In this document: positions 34,268 through 45,149 of the stretch, in pieces
How the letters are laid out: each line of letters opens with the position of its first letter
Numbering within the stretch: position 1 is the stretch's first letter
Assembly: GCA_020055645.1 (NCBI GenBank)
Contig: CM034546.1
Coordinates: 1,984,001 to 2,048,000 of the forward strand
Source of the DNA: Tomocerus qinae
Lineage: Eukaryota; Arthropoda; Collembola; Entomobryomorpha; Tomoceridae
Length of the DNA: 64,000 nt
Direction of reading: 5' to 3'
Position numbers and translations under genes: made by a program
Notes under the pieces: model-generated
What the model saw: only the letters and a program-made list of their open reading frames with translations
What the model was told of the DNA's origin: nothing
The model's database searches: none

Positions 34268-35115
34268 AATGCAAGCTGCATGAAAGATGTTCTGTCCTTT
34301 GCTTTTTGAAAAGGCGAATAGTGGGACTTCCGATTTGTAAATTTATTAGTTGCATTTCTTTTTCTCCCAGATCTATCTAAGCAATAAATGGGATTCGGTA
34401 TTTTGTATTTGTGATCGTCGATATATTTTACAAAGTTTAAAATTATGCTCTCTGTAAGTACCCTGAAATTCATTTTTAGTAACATACTGTTTATATCTGG
34501 ACTAAGACACGGTAAGGAATGCTTAGCCACTAATTGGATTTTTGAAAGCGAGTAGACTTTTTTCTTTTCCAATTCGAAATCAACAATTGGAAAGATCACA
34601 AATGTTTTAAATGCGTTATCGTAGGAATAATATTTTTTAACGAATCTGGCTGATGAAATTAGAAATTCGTAGTAGCCATAATTCTCGCGACAAAATTTCA
34701 TTCGTTTCTCAAAATCCACAGAGCATGGACCAAATACGGGATCTTGCAAGACTTCTTTTCTTTCTCCTACAGTAAGGATTGTAATTTTCGTATAAAGAAA
34801 TATCCATTTTCGATGCTGTTGATGAAGAACCGACGACTTTTTTGGGCTTGTTATATTTTCCGTGTGCATAAAACTAATTGGACCTCTTTCTGTGACAAAG
34901 TTTGGGATTAACGGAATTCTACGGTCATAAATAATAGACACGCTGGTTTTCAAGGATAAAGAATCTATTATCACATCAAGGCCTTCAATTTCTAAGTATT
35001 TTTCCTGGGAAGAACTTTCACTAGACGACAACGTGTTCAATATTAGGGCACAAAGGGTTATAAGGGTTTTCTTTTTTTGATAATTAATTTTTTGATTCAA
35101 AAAATACATCATCAT

Positions 35116-35587
35116 GATATTTTTAAATCTGTTTATAATTTTATATCACAAAAACCTCAAGAAATACATCTACGCTGAAAGGAATTTAAACCACACTCTA
35201 TATTGTGTCAATTCGTTAATTCAGAACGAGCGAATAAGTAAAAGATGAAAAATGCTCCTCACAAGGCTGGTCACGAAACTAATAATTGCTTTTGACAATA
35301 ATTGGACTAATTGCCCTATTAATTATGAAAACAGACAACTTGCCCACATGCATAGCTACTTTTCTGTATCTATAACACTCTAGCATACGTACATGTAGAA
35401 CTGTAAGAATAATACATACCTAATACCTAGCTCTCAAATCAATTCTTACTTCTTTAGTACAGAATTTGCCAATCTAAATTTACATGCCTTTTATTTACGT
35501 TGATATGCGAACAAAGGTATGGTATGGGTACGCGGAATTATTTCATTACGCGGAACTATATCGATATTTAAGGTATACTATTCCTTA
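35116..35587. other. Duplicated 5' flank of receptor B''
   Basis: Closely matches 47537-47980, the 5' flank of B' (for example ggctggtcacgaaact, cttttgacaataattggact). This includes whatever promoter the B-type genes use. No TATA box as clear as that of gene B. Confidence 0.5.
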
Positions 35588-35595
35588 CTGTATTG

Positions 35596-36419
35596 CAAGG
35601 TATCGAAAAACCCGGGTTTTTTAGGAAAAAACCCACGACCCCGGGTTTTTTGGGTTTTTTAGGGTTTTTTGGGTTTAAGGGTTTTTTATATAATTATAGG
35701 CATAAATACAAGCCTATACTATAGTATAAAATGGAAAACTACAGCTGACAATAACAACAACCATGTAATCCTAAAACTACCATTATTTACGTCTATAAAA
35801 TCAAAAATTAAGGCATAAAATTTTAATTTTTAACATGTGTTAGTACAGTTAGCAGGCAGTATTTTTCCTAAAAGCCTTATACTATGCATTATTATATATT
35901 ACTGATTACATTGACTTTAATAAATTCCTTCATTAATGTGGAGCTTAAAGCAGTAGAGTAATAAATATGCAAATGATTAATTAAAACTCAGTATAATTAA
36001 TGTTTTCACTTATGTACCCCAAAGCATTCATTGGGGATTCGTAAATAAAAGTTAATTATATAAACCAATATCTTCACAGCGATTAAAATATACATAAAAC
36101 AAATATAGACATCATGATCGTGATTTCTATATATTCACGTGATTCGCTATACAGAATTACTGCAAGTATTAAAGTTTAAAAAAGCTATAATATTATTTTG
36201 TTTCCACCTGATTATGTATTTGTTTACATTTTCGAATAGAAATATGACAAAGTTAGTATGTTTTGCTTATATAGATGGAGCTTTAGTGCAAATTATTGTA
36301 TTTTTGTAAAAAACCCAAAAAACCCAATAAACCCCGGGTTTTTTAAGTAAAGCGGGGTGGGTTTTTTGCCAAAAAACCCAAAAAACCCCAACCCATAAAA
36401 AACCCGACCCACAACCCTG
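35596..36419. mobile_element. hAT-type element with iterated AAACCCGGGTTTT ends, copy 1
   Basis: 824 bp. Left end CAAGGTATCGAAAAACCCGG, right end reverse-complement CAGGGTTGTGGGTCGGG. Exact 8-bp duplications CTGTATTG at 35588-35595 and 36420-36427. Both ends consist of many aaaaaaccc / gggtttttt repeats; the centre is AT-rich and non-coding. A second copy lies at 59537-60300. Confidence 0.9.
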
Positions 36420-36575
36420 CTGTATTGTATCTACTTTTACTACCTTTCAAAATACAATCATCATTGATTGATTGTGTTATCGTCATATCGAATTTTTCAG
36501 TGAAACAATCATCACAATAAATAACGGTCATTGTTTGTATGTCGCATGTATGCTTGTAACTATGTTCTTTGCCAT

Positions 36576-37138
36576 AGGGCGTACAGGTCTGTCTAGTGGT
36601 CTAAACAGCCGCTTCTCAGGCTGAGGTCTGGAGTTCGAATCTCTGGAGCGCCTCAGGTCTATAAGGTAGTAGTCTGGAGCTGGGAGAAGCTGTCATTGCC
36701 GTATATTCGTTATTAGCATTGATTTGCCTATCTTGGTGACAATATGATTATCTATCAATGCCCTGTCTGTAGTGTATGGATTGTTCTGTTGGTCTGTATA
36801 CGTGCTACGAGTTCTACCTAGCACAAGTCTGGACAATGGGATGCACATGAGGTGATAAGGTGGATTGAAGTAGACTGCTGTAAGTGATTTGTCTGTGGTC
36901 ACTGGCGGTCGGCTTACATGTTCCGGTCCCTCTCTGACTGCCCACCAGATCGAGTTGCGGGACAGTGTTGAGTCGTTCCGTCTCATGGTTCAGTACTCTT
37001 CACTAAAGTCTCTTCGTGTAAGTCTGTACACTTAGTAAAGTTGTTCCGGGAGCCACTGCAAGTAAGCCCTCGCGGCTTGAGCGGTAGCATAGCTATACTA
37101 ATCAATAGTAGTAGCTGTGCTCTCCCCCTAACACACAC
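36576..37138 (+). mobile_element. tRNA-derived SINE, ~563 bp
   Basis: The 5' part carries pol III A-box-like (GTCTAGTGG) and B-box (AGTTCGAATCT) motifs, with a tRNA-like stem cagcc...ggctg between. A GC-richer body of about 450 bp follows and the tail is ctaacacacac. Exact 14-bp target duplications ATGTTCTTTGCCAT stand at 36562-36575 and 37139-37152, as expected from LINE-driven target-primed insertion. The flank resembles 60505-60660, which lacks the SINE. The tRNA part is degenerate and not a functional tRNA gene. Confidence 0.8.
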
Positions 37139-37152
37139 ATGTTCTTTGCCAT

Positions 37153-38509
37153 GGGCAATGCGGTTTTTTGTTGAAATACGCAAGCGCGTAAGTAATTTAC
37201 ATATTACATAAATTAATCCATAAGGATCTGAAACCATTGGATACATCCATACTTAAAAGAGATTGATCTCTTTCCACGGGTTTCCCCCAATCCACGGGTT
37301 AACATTAGCGTATTTCGAAATAAAAGCAAATGTCTATGCCTAATTACTTTGGAACTGAGACAGTATAATGATAGACCAGTTATTTAATACAATTACTTTT
37401 TGGCATTATGATACGTCATTAGTCATTATATGTCACCAGAAGTTCGCAGCATGCAGCACTCTTCGATCAAGTGAAAGTGTTCTCAACTGAAAACGCGGTA
37501 AAATTCAAATCTGCCCTACCATACGGACAGTTTAGTAAATTTTTCTAAGTCTACGATTATATTGTACAGATAACAAGTTACAAAATAAAGTAACAAAAAT
37601 TTTAGCTTGCTCACTCATGGTATATGGTTGCATGTATAGTCATAGTAAAGTAAAACTTATAGATACGGATACAGAAATACGAGCCTTGACTATTATTCAA
37701 ATTGATACCTTTGTATGATAACTTTGTAATTGCAATACAAAAGCAAACTTAACTACCGTTTGCCATATACATTATTACTTAGGTATTGCATGGAGCAGTC
37801 CGACGAAATACCTGCGAATTCTACGAAACGCAAATTTTCAGCTCAATTAGAATTTTGACCGGCTTTGTTAATTTACATGCATTAAATCAAACTGTTGTTG
37901 CACAATAGATAGTTTCATAATGTAAATGTATTTTAAGTTTTACTAATTACTACCTAAATAACACAAAGGTATTATTTCTTTATACTTATTCATTTACAAA
38001 AAATGAAACTGTACTGCTTACAATTACAAAAATGAATACCTTTGTATGACAGTTCTATATAACAATATAACACTATCACTACTACAGCTATGGTATAATC
38101 GCATAGTTCGAGTTGCGCAGTGAAAAATTCCAAATGTCGGTTTACATGTACCATCGTGTGTCAATCTGCCGCTCTGATAACGCAGCTAATCAGAACCCAA
38201 TCTTAAAATTTTACCAAATATGTGGCAAATCTCAACAAGTCCGCTTCCTGAGATAGGAAATTAACATTACTAATAGTCAACCTTGTCCTTAACTGTTATG
38301 ACGTCTGACCTCGTCTCGTCTGTTATCACGTCTCCTTGGGGTGGAAAAATCTGTGTCAAGAGGACTTTGCTCGGCCTCGGTACTTGTTACAACAACCAAA
38401 CTTCTCTGTACAGGGCTGCATACGACCAATTGTCGCCAGGTTAGCCGATAAACATACCTTAAGATTACGTCCATAATAATGCCTATGATAACTGAAAGGT
38501 AGAGGTCAG
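37153..38509. other. Intergenic; continues the duplicated flank of B''
   Basis: 37540-38060 matches 48390-48970 (ctgcgaattctacgaaa, tacatgcatttaatc-type and aaaatgaatacctttgtatg), so the flank duplication extends past the SINE and hAT insertions. 38280-38500 is unusually GC-rich, with an open minus-strand frame; see 38640-38905. Confidence 0.45.
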
Positions 38510-38634
38510 CAAGGCCGCAGCGAGGGGGGGGGCACCGGGGCACGTGCCCCCCCCCCGAAATCGAGTAGAAGAAGGAAATTTTTGTCTAAAATCGCAAAAA
38601 ATCCCCCTGAAATTTTTTTCTGGCTGCGGCCCTG
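38510..38634. mobile_element. hAT-type MITE, 125 bp
   Basis: Ends CAAGGCCGCAGC ... GCTGCGGCCCTG. Exact 8-bp duplications GAGGTCAG at 38502-38509 and 38635-38642. It includes a ggggggg...ccccccc hairpin. Non-coding. Confidence 0.85.
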
Positions 38635-38639
38635 GAGGT

Positions 38640-38905
38640 CAGTGCCTGTTTTATCTGTTTTTCACACTCCTATGGAAACAGCCTAGTGCGATGATATCCA
38701 AATGCCTTCACCCACGTTATTTTTAATTTAAATATAGGTCTTAAGGACGGCCGTTCTGACCTCCACTTTTCAGTTGCAATGAACAGCATTATACGTCGTC
38801 AGTCCGTTGACAAAGTCAAGTTTTAGCGGTTAATATGGCGATAATGGGTCGTCCACTGCCTTTATATAGGATTTCTGTGGTCCGCCAACAGGGCGGCCCA
38901 TTTTG
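38640..38905 (-). promoter_or_regulatory. Promoter-like block with TATA box
   Basis: On the minus strand TGTTGGCGGACCACAG is followed by CTATATAAAGGC (TATA near 38856-38866), then about 200 bp leading into the GC-rich frame at 38289-38500, interrupted by the MITE. Splice-like signals (acctttcag near 38495, ag/gtatgt near 38455) are present. It could be the start of a gene or a retrotransposon LTR; the product is not recognised. Confidence 0.3.
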
Positions 38906-39041
38906 CAACTGGTCTATTGGAGAAAGCTATGTATCTGAAATACAAATACAATTCTTATCTAGCATTTTTCCAACGAAATACACACACTAGCTACCAGGAC
39001 ATGGGGCCTTTGACCGGCTAGTATTATTTTATAATGTATAT

Positions 39042-39845
39042 AAAAGTAAAATTTATTACAACCATTATTATAATTGGTAGCTTCATGCAAAAGTTTTTAT
39101 AGAAATAGTCCTTTGTCATTTAACTTTTATCAAGGTTTATGGTTTTATTAGATAAAAAATTAGTATAATAATAACAAATAAGGAGTAACGATAACTATAA
39201 ATGTAAAATTGTTTTATAGTTCTTTAAATTACGAATTACGTTCTTTTTTACAGCATTTTATAACAATTTCTTCTCTCAAGAACAATAACAAATTATATAA
39301 AACATCGACCTACATTATTTTTAATTCCTAGTTTCCATTCCATATAGTGATTTGTATTCTGTTTGGAAATAAATGCTATGTTTGAATTACATATAGCACC
39401 TTCAAACGCAAGTAGCTAAATATTAAAAGCTAAAAACCCTTCAACGAAACGGATAGATTTTTGTAGCTATCAATCGACGTGGATAAAAAGTAAAATTTAT
39501 TACAACCATTATTATAATTGGTAGCTTCATGCAAAACTTTTTATAGAAATAGTCCTTTGTCATTTAACGTTTATCAAGGTTTTGGTTTTATTAGATAAAA
39601 AATTAGTATAATAATAACAAATAAGGAGTAACGATAACTAAAAATGTAAAATTGTTTTATAGTTCTTTAAATTACGAATTAGGTTCTTTTTATACAGCAT
39701 TTTATAACAATTTCTTCTCTGAAGAACAATAACAAATTATATAAAACATCGACCTACATTATTTTTAATTCCTAGTTTCCATTCCATATAGTGATTTGTA
39801 TTCTGTATTTTATTTGGAAATATATGCTATGTGTGAATTACATAT
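39042..39845. repeat. Tandem duplication, period 444 bp
   Basis: 39042-39395 and 39486-39845 are almost identical (aaaagtaaaatttattacaa onward, through ataaggagtaacgataacta and ccatatagtgatttgtattc). The same block, more diverged, occurs once at 48990-49190 in the flank of B'. AT-rich, non-coding. Confidence 0.75.
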
Positions 39846-40318
39846 CGTCAGTTAAATATTATACAAACTATTTAAAATATTTGACTAATTCAACATCACT
39901 TACTTACTGATAGTCGCTTACTGAACATTTTTTCCACAGCTACATTTGCCTACAATCCTTACAACTATAATTCTCTTCTATATGGATTCCAAAGCTGAAG
40001 ATTTTCATAACAATATCTTTCACTATGAGTCAAAATTACATAACTACTTCGAATAGTACTTTTTATTCTTATATGGTTTATTTCAACATTGGGCCTTTAA
40101 GTTTGTGTGTAAGATGAAGTTGCACCTAGCCGGTAATGAACAAAGACATAATAGATGAGGACTTGTGCATGTAGGCTTGTTTAATTTAGTCTTAAATATT
40201 AAATATAAATTACAATTGATAATGAAAGCCAAAAGTTTCTTTCTACCTACCCCATTTAAATTCCATCCAAGAATCGACAGTAATAACAAATACTTATTGT
40301 GATTTTTGAACTCAATAC
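39846..40318. other. 3' flank of receptor A', duplicated
   Basis: Matches the 3' flank of A at 21200-21569. No gene seen. Confidence 0.45.
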
Positions 40319-42784
40319 CTAACTAGATACACCACAGACATTGTCATGCATGTTTCGTTTTAATGATAATGCCATTATTGTGCTGGAGAATACATATTTT
40401 AAAGAATAAATCGAAATTTTGTAGTAGAGGAACAATGTCCTCGCAGTGCTAACTGCATTGGTAGTGCAAATTTTATAATATGTGATGAAAACAACTGCGA
40501 TATCATGCCGTGCCTCAATCCTATCGCCATACTGCTCCGATCGACAACACCTGACCAAAGTGCATCTTGTGCAACGTTTTACATTTCGATACAACCGTAA
40601 TCTAAGCCTTTTAATTTTATTTTTCGTAGACTTATACAGATACTTAGCATGCAAGAATGCACGTTGCTTATTCTCAAGTAAAAATACTGCAGGAAGAATA
40701 AGTATTCCTGCCAGGGCCACAAAAAAGATGGTGGAAATGTTCGAATTCTTGAATGTGACGGGCCTTACATTTTGCTTCTCAAAACAACGTTTACACATAG
40801 TGAAGTTACTTCTCTGAAAATATTCGAACCATTTTTGGTAAATGCCAGATTGGGTCATGAGCTGCAACATATTTTTGAAGTAGAATCCAAGCACAGGTCT
40901 CCATATCCAGAATGAAATTGCTTGCATTCGAGGATAAAACGAATCTTCCTTTTTCCCTTGATAGAGATAAATTTTGCTGGTCGAATTTTTTAAAAATTTC
41001 CAATAGGAATCATTTAGAAGTCGTTGTAGCTGATTTTCTTTGTCAATGTAGACAGAATTGTTGCAATTCGCGACCCATTTTTGGGGTGTTACAGAAGGAA
41101 ATCCTTCTGGATACCTTTGACTTTCCAGAAGTATTTCTATTCCACCCAAGGTGGCTTTAGAAAGGTACATTTCGTTGGTGTGTAATCCGGTTCTCATAGA
41201 GTCAAGGTAGTCAGTAAACGTGGAATAATATTTTTTCAATTCTCCTTCTCTGAAATATTGGTCGAAATCAAACAATTCGTTTTCATTTAAACCAGTAGCA
41301 GGACTAAATGTGGCAACGTCAGTGTGGTTGATTAATTCCTGAATCGATGTTAGCTTTGTAATTGGTCTTGGCTCTGTAATATCTGAAATGACAATTCCCT
41401 TGTAGCCATTCGTGAGGACAATGAACATCATCAGAACGGGAGCGATGATCAGTTTGAGCCATAACTTCTTTACCACTGAGCTTGGTAGGGAGTAACTGAC
41501 TTCTAGTATATAAGCGTAACAAATCAATATGAAGGGTACATTTTTAATTCCCTTGAGATACAATGTCATGTGTACAAATACTAGAGTAGCAATTATTGTT
41601 CCGACCAAGAAAATCCATGCATAAAATTGAAACGGTCGAATGTAACCATAAAAAGATGTTTTTTCTCCCTCCAAGGCAGTGCACGTAATGAAATTGTAAC
41701 CCTCCATCATTGTTGGCATATAGGGTTCATGTGGATAATGTACTCCTGATGCAGCCCTAAAATGGTGGAAATTTGTATGAATGAAATCATAGTTTGGAGT
41801 TAATGGGCAAGGGTATACATAAAATGTCGAATTTGGGAACCCAATTAAAAAGATGGACATAAATGCAACTGCAAAACCGTAATTGGGTCGATTAAAGTAC
41901 GATCCAAAATATATATCATCCGGTAGACGAGGACCACAGTAGTGAACTTTCAAAACGTTATTTGAAACCGTGACAAGGACGCCATTCCTGACAGATTCTG
42001 TTTTCATAAGCAAAGCTTTACTACTTTTTCGTATCTGCTCTCCGTATATTCGAGAATTATTCACATTTAGGGAAATTATTTGGTGTTTAAAGTATCCACA
42101 CTGACGACAAAATAAGTGTATTGATCTGTCGTTTGGATCCTGAGAATGCAGAAAATGATTCTGGTATAAACCAATCTGAAACACAATTAAATTTTTTTTG
42201 GCCTGATTCCCTAATTTATTGCTGTGATATTTGCTGTTCCATTGTCCAGGAGGCAGTAGAATGTGCACGACGCTGTATTCTGCTAGGTCATAATGCTTGT
42301 TCAAATACGGTGGGTAGTGTCGTTCCCTCATCCCATGAGGTAATACTAAATATAAAGTGATGTATCTCGTGAATGCGAAATCGAACTGTCGGCTTAAGTT
42401 CATGTTGATTGCAATGTAAGCAACACAGTTAAACTTAGAGTAGAGGTGAGGAGATGACAACTTTCTTTTCATCCTCGAATGCACCGAAAATGTATCTGCC
42501 ATCATAGATTCGCCAATTATTTCATTTTCTGTGTAGTTGAATTTTCTCAGCCAGTATCTTTCTAGCTCGTCCATTCCTGTAACTGCATGAGGAATGTCAA
42601 CATTATTCAGATCTTCCACTAAAAGCCCTCTTGCTTCACTTTTATTATTTCCGTACCCTATTTTGTACACGATGAAATTTATGTAGCACCGATTTTCTGT
42701 AATAGCTAATTCAACCAGTTTTCCACAATTAGTAGACTGAATGAATCCCAGTAAAATATACAGAAATGCGTATTTCACAACCAT
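40319..42784 (-). CDS. Ionotropic receptor-like protein A', 821 aa, intact
   Basis: Uninterrupted frame from ATG at 42784; an earlier in-frame ATG at 42796 would add four residues. A signal peptide (YAFLYILLGFIQSTNC) opens it. The extracellular part has an N-glycosylation-rich stretch and conserved Cys. M1 lies after FYGYIRPFQFYAW, a short pore helix follows, and M3 runs into NGYKGIVISDITEPRP. A second extracellular segment contains PSVTPQKWVANCNNS, and the last helix follows SNISTIFFVALAGILILPAV. A long basic, Cys-rich cytoplasmic tail ends the protein (CTRCTLVRCCRSEQYG). The tail is unusual for IRs and is shared with broken copy A. It is the intact reference for gene A and a distant relative of IR1. 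Probably a chemosensory cation channel; ligand unknown. Intronless. Confidence 0.85.
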   Translation of the reverse strand: MVVKYAFLYILLGFIQSTNCGKLVELAITENRCYINFIVYKIGYGNNKSEARGLLVEDLNNVDIPHAVTGMDELERYWLRKFNYTENEIIGESMMADTFSVHSRMKRKLSSPHLYSKFNCVAYIAINMNLSRQFDFAFTRYITLYLVLPHGMRERHYPPYLNKHYDLAEYSVVHILLPPGQWNSKYHSNKLGNQAKKNLIVFQIGLYQNHFLHSQDPNDRSIHLFCRQCGYFKHQIISLNVNNSRIYGEQIRKSSKALLMKTESVRNGVLVTVSNNVLKVHYCGPRLPDDIYFGSYFNRPNYGFAVAFMSIFLIGFPNSTFYVYPCPLTPNYDFIHTNFHHFRAASGVHYPHEPYMPTMMEGYNFITCTALEGEKTSFYGYIRPFQFYAWIFLVGTIIATLVFVHMTLYLKGIKNVPFILICYAYILEVSYSLPSSVVKKLWLKLIIAPVLMMFIVLTNGYKGIVISDITEPRPITKLTSIQELINHTDVATFSPATGLNENELFDFDQYFREGELKKYYSTFTDYLDSMRTGLHTNEMYLSKATLGGIEILLESQRYPEGFPSVTPQKWVANCNNSVYIDKENQLQRLLNDSYWKFLKNSTSKIYLYQGKKEDSFYPRMQAISFWIWRPVLGFYFKNMLQLMTQSGIYQKWFEYFQRSNFTMCKRCFEKQNVRPVTFKNSNISTIFFVALAGILILPAVFLLENKQRAFLHAKYLYKSTKNKIKRLRLRLYRNVKRCTRCTLVRCCRSEQYGDRIEARHDIAVVFITYYKICTTNAVSTARTLFLYYKISIYSLKYVFSSTIMALSLKRNMHDNVCGVSS

Positions 42785-45149
42785 TTTTGTAATCATAAAT
42801 AGGTGATGTAAAGCAGTGTTTTGTTTAAACACAATTATTCAGTAATTTTAAAAGCAACGTGAAATTTGTAAAGTTGTATCACTTAGATATGTCTATACAA
42901 GTATAAATAGCAGCAAAATTTTATTTGGGCACGGAATTCCTTGAACATAATCTTACTTAAATTGTGAGGCTGTGTTATGATATAAAATTGGTCCTTTCTC
43001 ACTGAAAGTGAATAATACAATGCCTAGTAACATGCTATGAAGGAACCTAACAAAAATTTGCATGATAAAAAAGAAACTCAGTCAGCTTGCGTGATTCTTC
43101 AAGCCACTTTACTTAAAAGACGACTATACATTATTCAGAATCAATATCAAATATTTCTACTAAATTACAGTCTTCCAGACACAGTGTTTTAAATGGCAGA
43201 TTTTTTGGAAATTGGCTAAATAGGTCTTTGTTTTTGTTAAAGCCGAACTAATTAAGTTGCAATAGTGTAACCTAGTGTACTTTAATGTTCAACAACAAAG
43301 AAAATAAAAAAATGCAAGATCTACTTACAACCCGTTACAGAAGTTCGCCCTAGTAAAAGCGCTGCATAATAGTTTGCTGGCGATGCAAATGAACTTTCCA
43401 CTGGTCTTAAGCTAATGTTTAAGTCAGGTTTAGTCAATATCTATCAAATTTTACTACAGTTATCGCGCCAATAAACACCATTATATTTTTTGTCAACAGG
43501 AATATCTTTTTCGTCAACACCAGTGTTATTGATATAAATAGTCGAAATTACATACTTGTACTAGATTAAACCAAATAGGCAACTAAAATGCTGAGTAAGA
43601 TTTATGGTTTAGTAACCATTAAATAAGTCCTTATTTGAGCAAAAATAAATTAAGTCTAATTAAATACGTCATATAAGCAGTAAGAAAAGTATCATGAATA
43701 TTTTATTTAAAATGTTATAGTTTGCTAGCAAGGTATAAATCCACTCCGAGAAACGCAGTTAGGATTTGTTTCGAATAATTTTTTTTAAGTTTTAAAATTC
43801 CAGAATATTTTTAATCTCTAACATTCCACATCTCAATGTCCCAGGTCAAGGTCCCAGGACGTTCCGATGTAATTTGAAGAAAAAATATCTTGCTATTGGT
43901 TTAGCTTGGGGATCCTAGATATACTTAAATGGGTAGAGTAGAGGAATGGTAGTGCAGTATTTAACACATGTACATTTCACCATATCAGCATGTACACATG
44001 CATGCACATGTATTGACAAAAAGGTACTATGTGCTCTCTGCTGACAAAAAGTGATTTCCAAAAAAAGTTGTTGACAAAATGGTGTTGACAAAAAGGGGTA
44101 GTCCCATGCAGCCTACTTTGTTGCTTGCCGAAGGTAGAATGTCATAAGCTGAGCTTAAGACGCTTCGCAACTTAACAAATTGCTTTAAATTATTAACAAT
44201 TTCAACCGACTGGACTAATAAACAAAAAGCATTTTAGATGGTTATTTATTTATTCATCAAAAAGTTTTCAAATATATCACGTATGTTAATCAATTGGATC
44301 TACTTTCATGTATCCTAATCCAGGACAGTCACAATGTTAACCAAACCATATTCCTTGTCAGGTCCAATTTTTTAGTATAACACAATAGTTTTAAATTTTT
44401 AATGCATTTCGGCAACACGTAATTTTATGCAGTGCACTTACACCACGACCGAACTAAAGGCCCCCACTCTTTTGCACCTCACTTTCCATAGGATAGTAAG
44501 CCAAGTCAATATCCAACTAGCAGGTAGTCAGTAATAGTCAGTATTGGTCAGTATCTGTAAATCCATAACAAGGATAAACAACTTGTTATAAATCTCTTAT
44601 ATTATAAACACAGAAGAGATAAAGCAATAAATTTACCAACCTATCTACTTGTTTTATATTAGGAAAGTTTCGTTTGTTAATTGCAACAGGAAAATGAGAA
44701 ATCTGTTCCTGACAGTAGTACCAGTTACGTTTGACAAGAGCTCACGGTAGTTGTTGCGAAAGTGCACCTATTTTAATAATGGCTATATAACAACTATTCT
44801 TATGATTAGTTTTGTAAAAAGAATTACATTTTTCAAATTAAATTTAGCCCGTTCTGAACTACGCAGGGTGTAGGCCTTTTCATCAATGGTAACTATCAAC
44901 AAACAGTATAATATTAATGGTATAATGTAATTGGTCCACTATATAAAAACAGTTCCTACAAAATTATTTGTAGATGCACTAGTCTTATGTACTACAGGAC
45001 CTTGATCCTGTGACCGCGTAATATCTTTTATTCAGATTATCTTAGTCAGCTAACTTAACATCTTTTGACAAAGTCCCGTTGTGAAATAATTTCTTCTTTT
45101 AGTATAGTGAAGTATGAAGTTTCCCTTAGTAGATAAGAGCTACTTTCGT
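42785..45149. other. Spacer between A' and B', duplicated; one repeat-rich stretch
   Basis: No gene seen. 42985-43110 and 44137-44455 match the A-B spacer. From 43478 to 44098 the motifs ttttgtcaacacc and ggtgttgacaaaaagg occur in opposite orientation at the two ends (several gacaaaaag copies at the right), suggesting another short inverted-repeat element. No target duplication found. Confidence 0.45.

Larger units (their letters stand above)
32125..35115 (-). pseudogene. Ionotropic receptor-like gene B'', split by a hAT insertion and truncated
   Basis: Starts at ATG 35115 and is very close to B' throughout. The 5' half ends at 34268, where a 1100-bp hAT element begins. The receptor resumes at 33167 in the same frame and continues through M1 (WKIYVSPFDEICWSLITLSI), M3 (NAYKSIIVSKMFLP) and the PVFGVNIPKPSC region. 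It stops being receptor at about 32125, right after the CHLKTAFV motif; the frame runs on into unrelated sequence (exon 1 of the cystine-knot gene) to a stop at 32043. The last extracellular part and final membrane helix are therefore gone, so it cannot be a working channel. The two lesions are independent; apart from them the frame is open, so decay is recent. Confidence 0.85.

Noticed and set aside
36596..36665. A functional tRNA gene
   Set aside because: A and B boxes are present, but the acceptor stem does not pair and the anticodon loop is irregular. The flanking 14-bp duplications show it is the head of a SINE.
38289..38543. A confident protein-coding gene on minus at 38.3-38.5 kb
   Set aside because: Its 5' end is inside a hAT MITE and its composition follows the local GC richness; without homology I keep it only as a candidate block.
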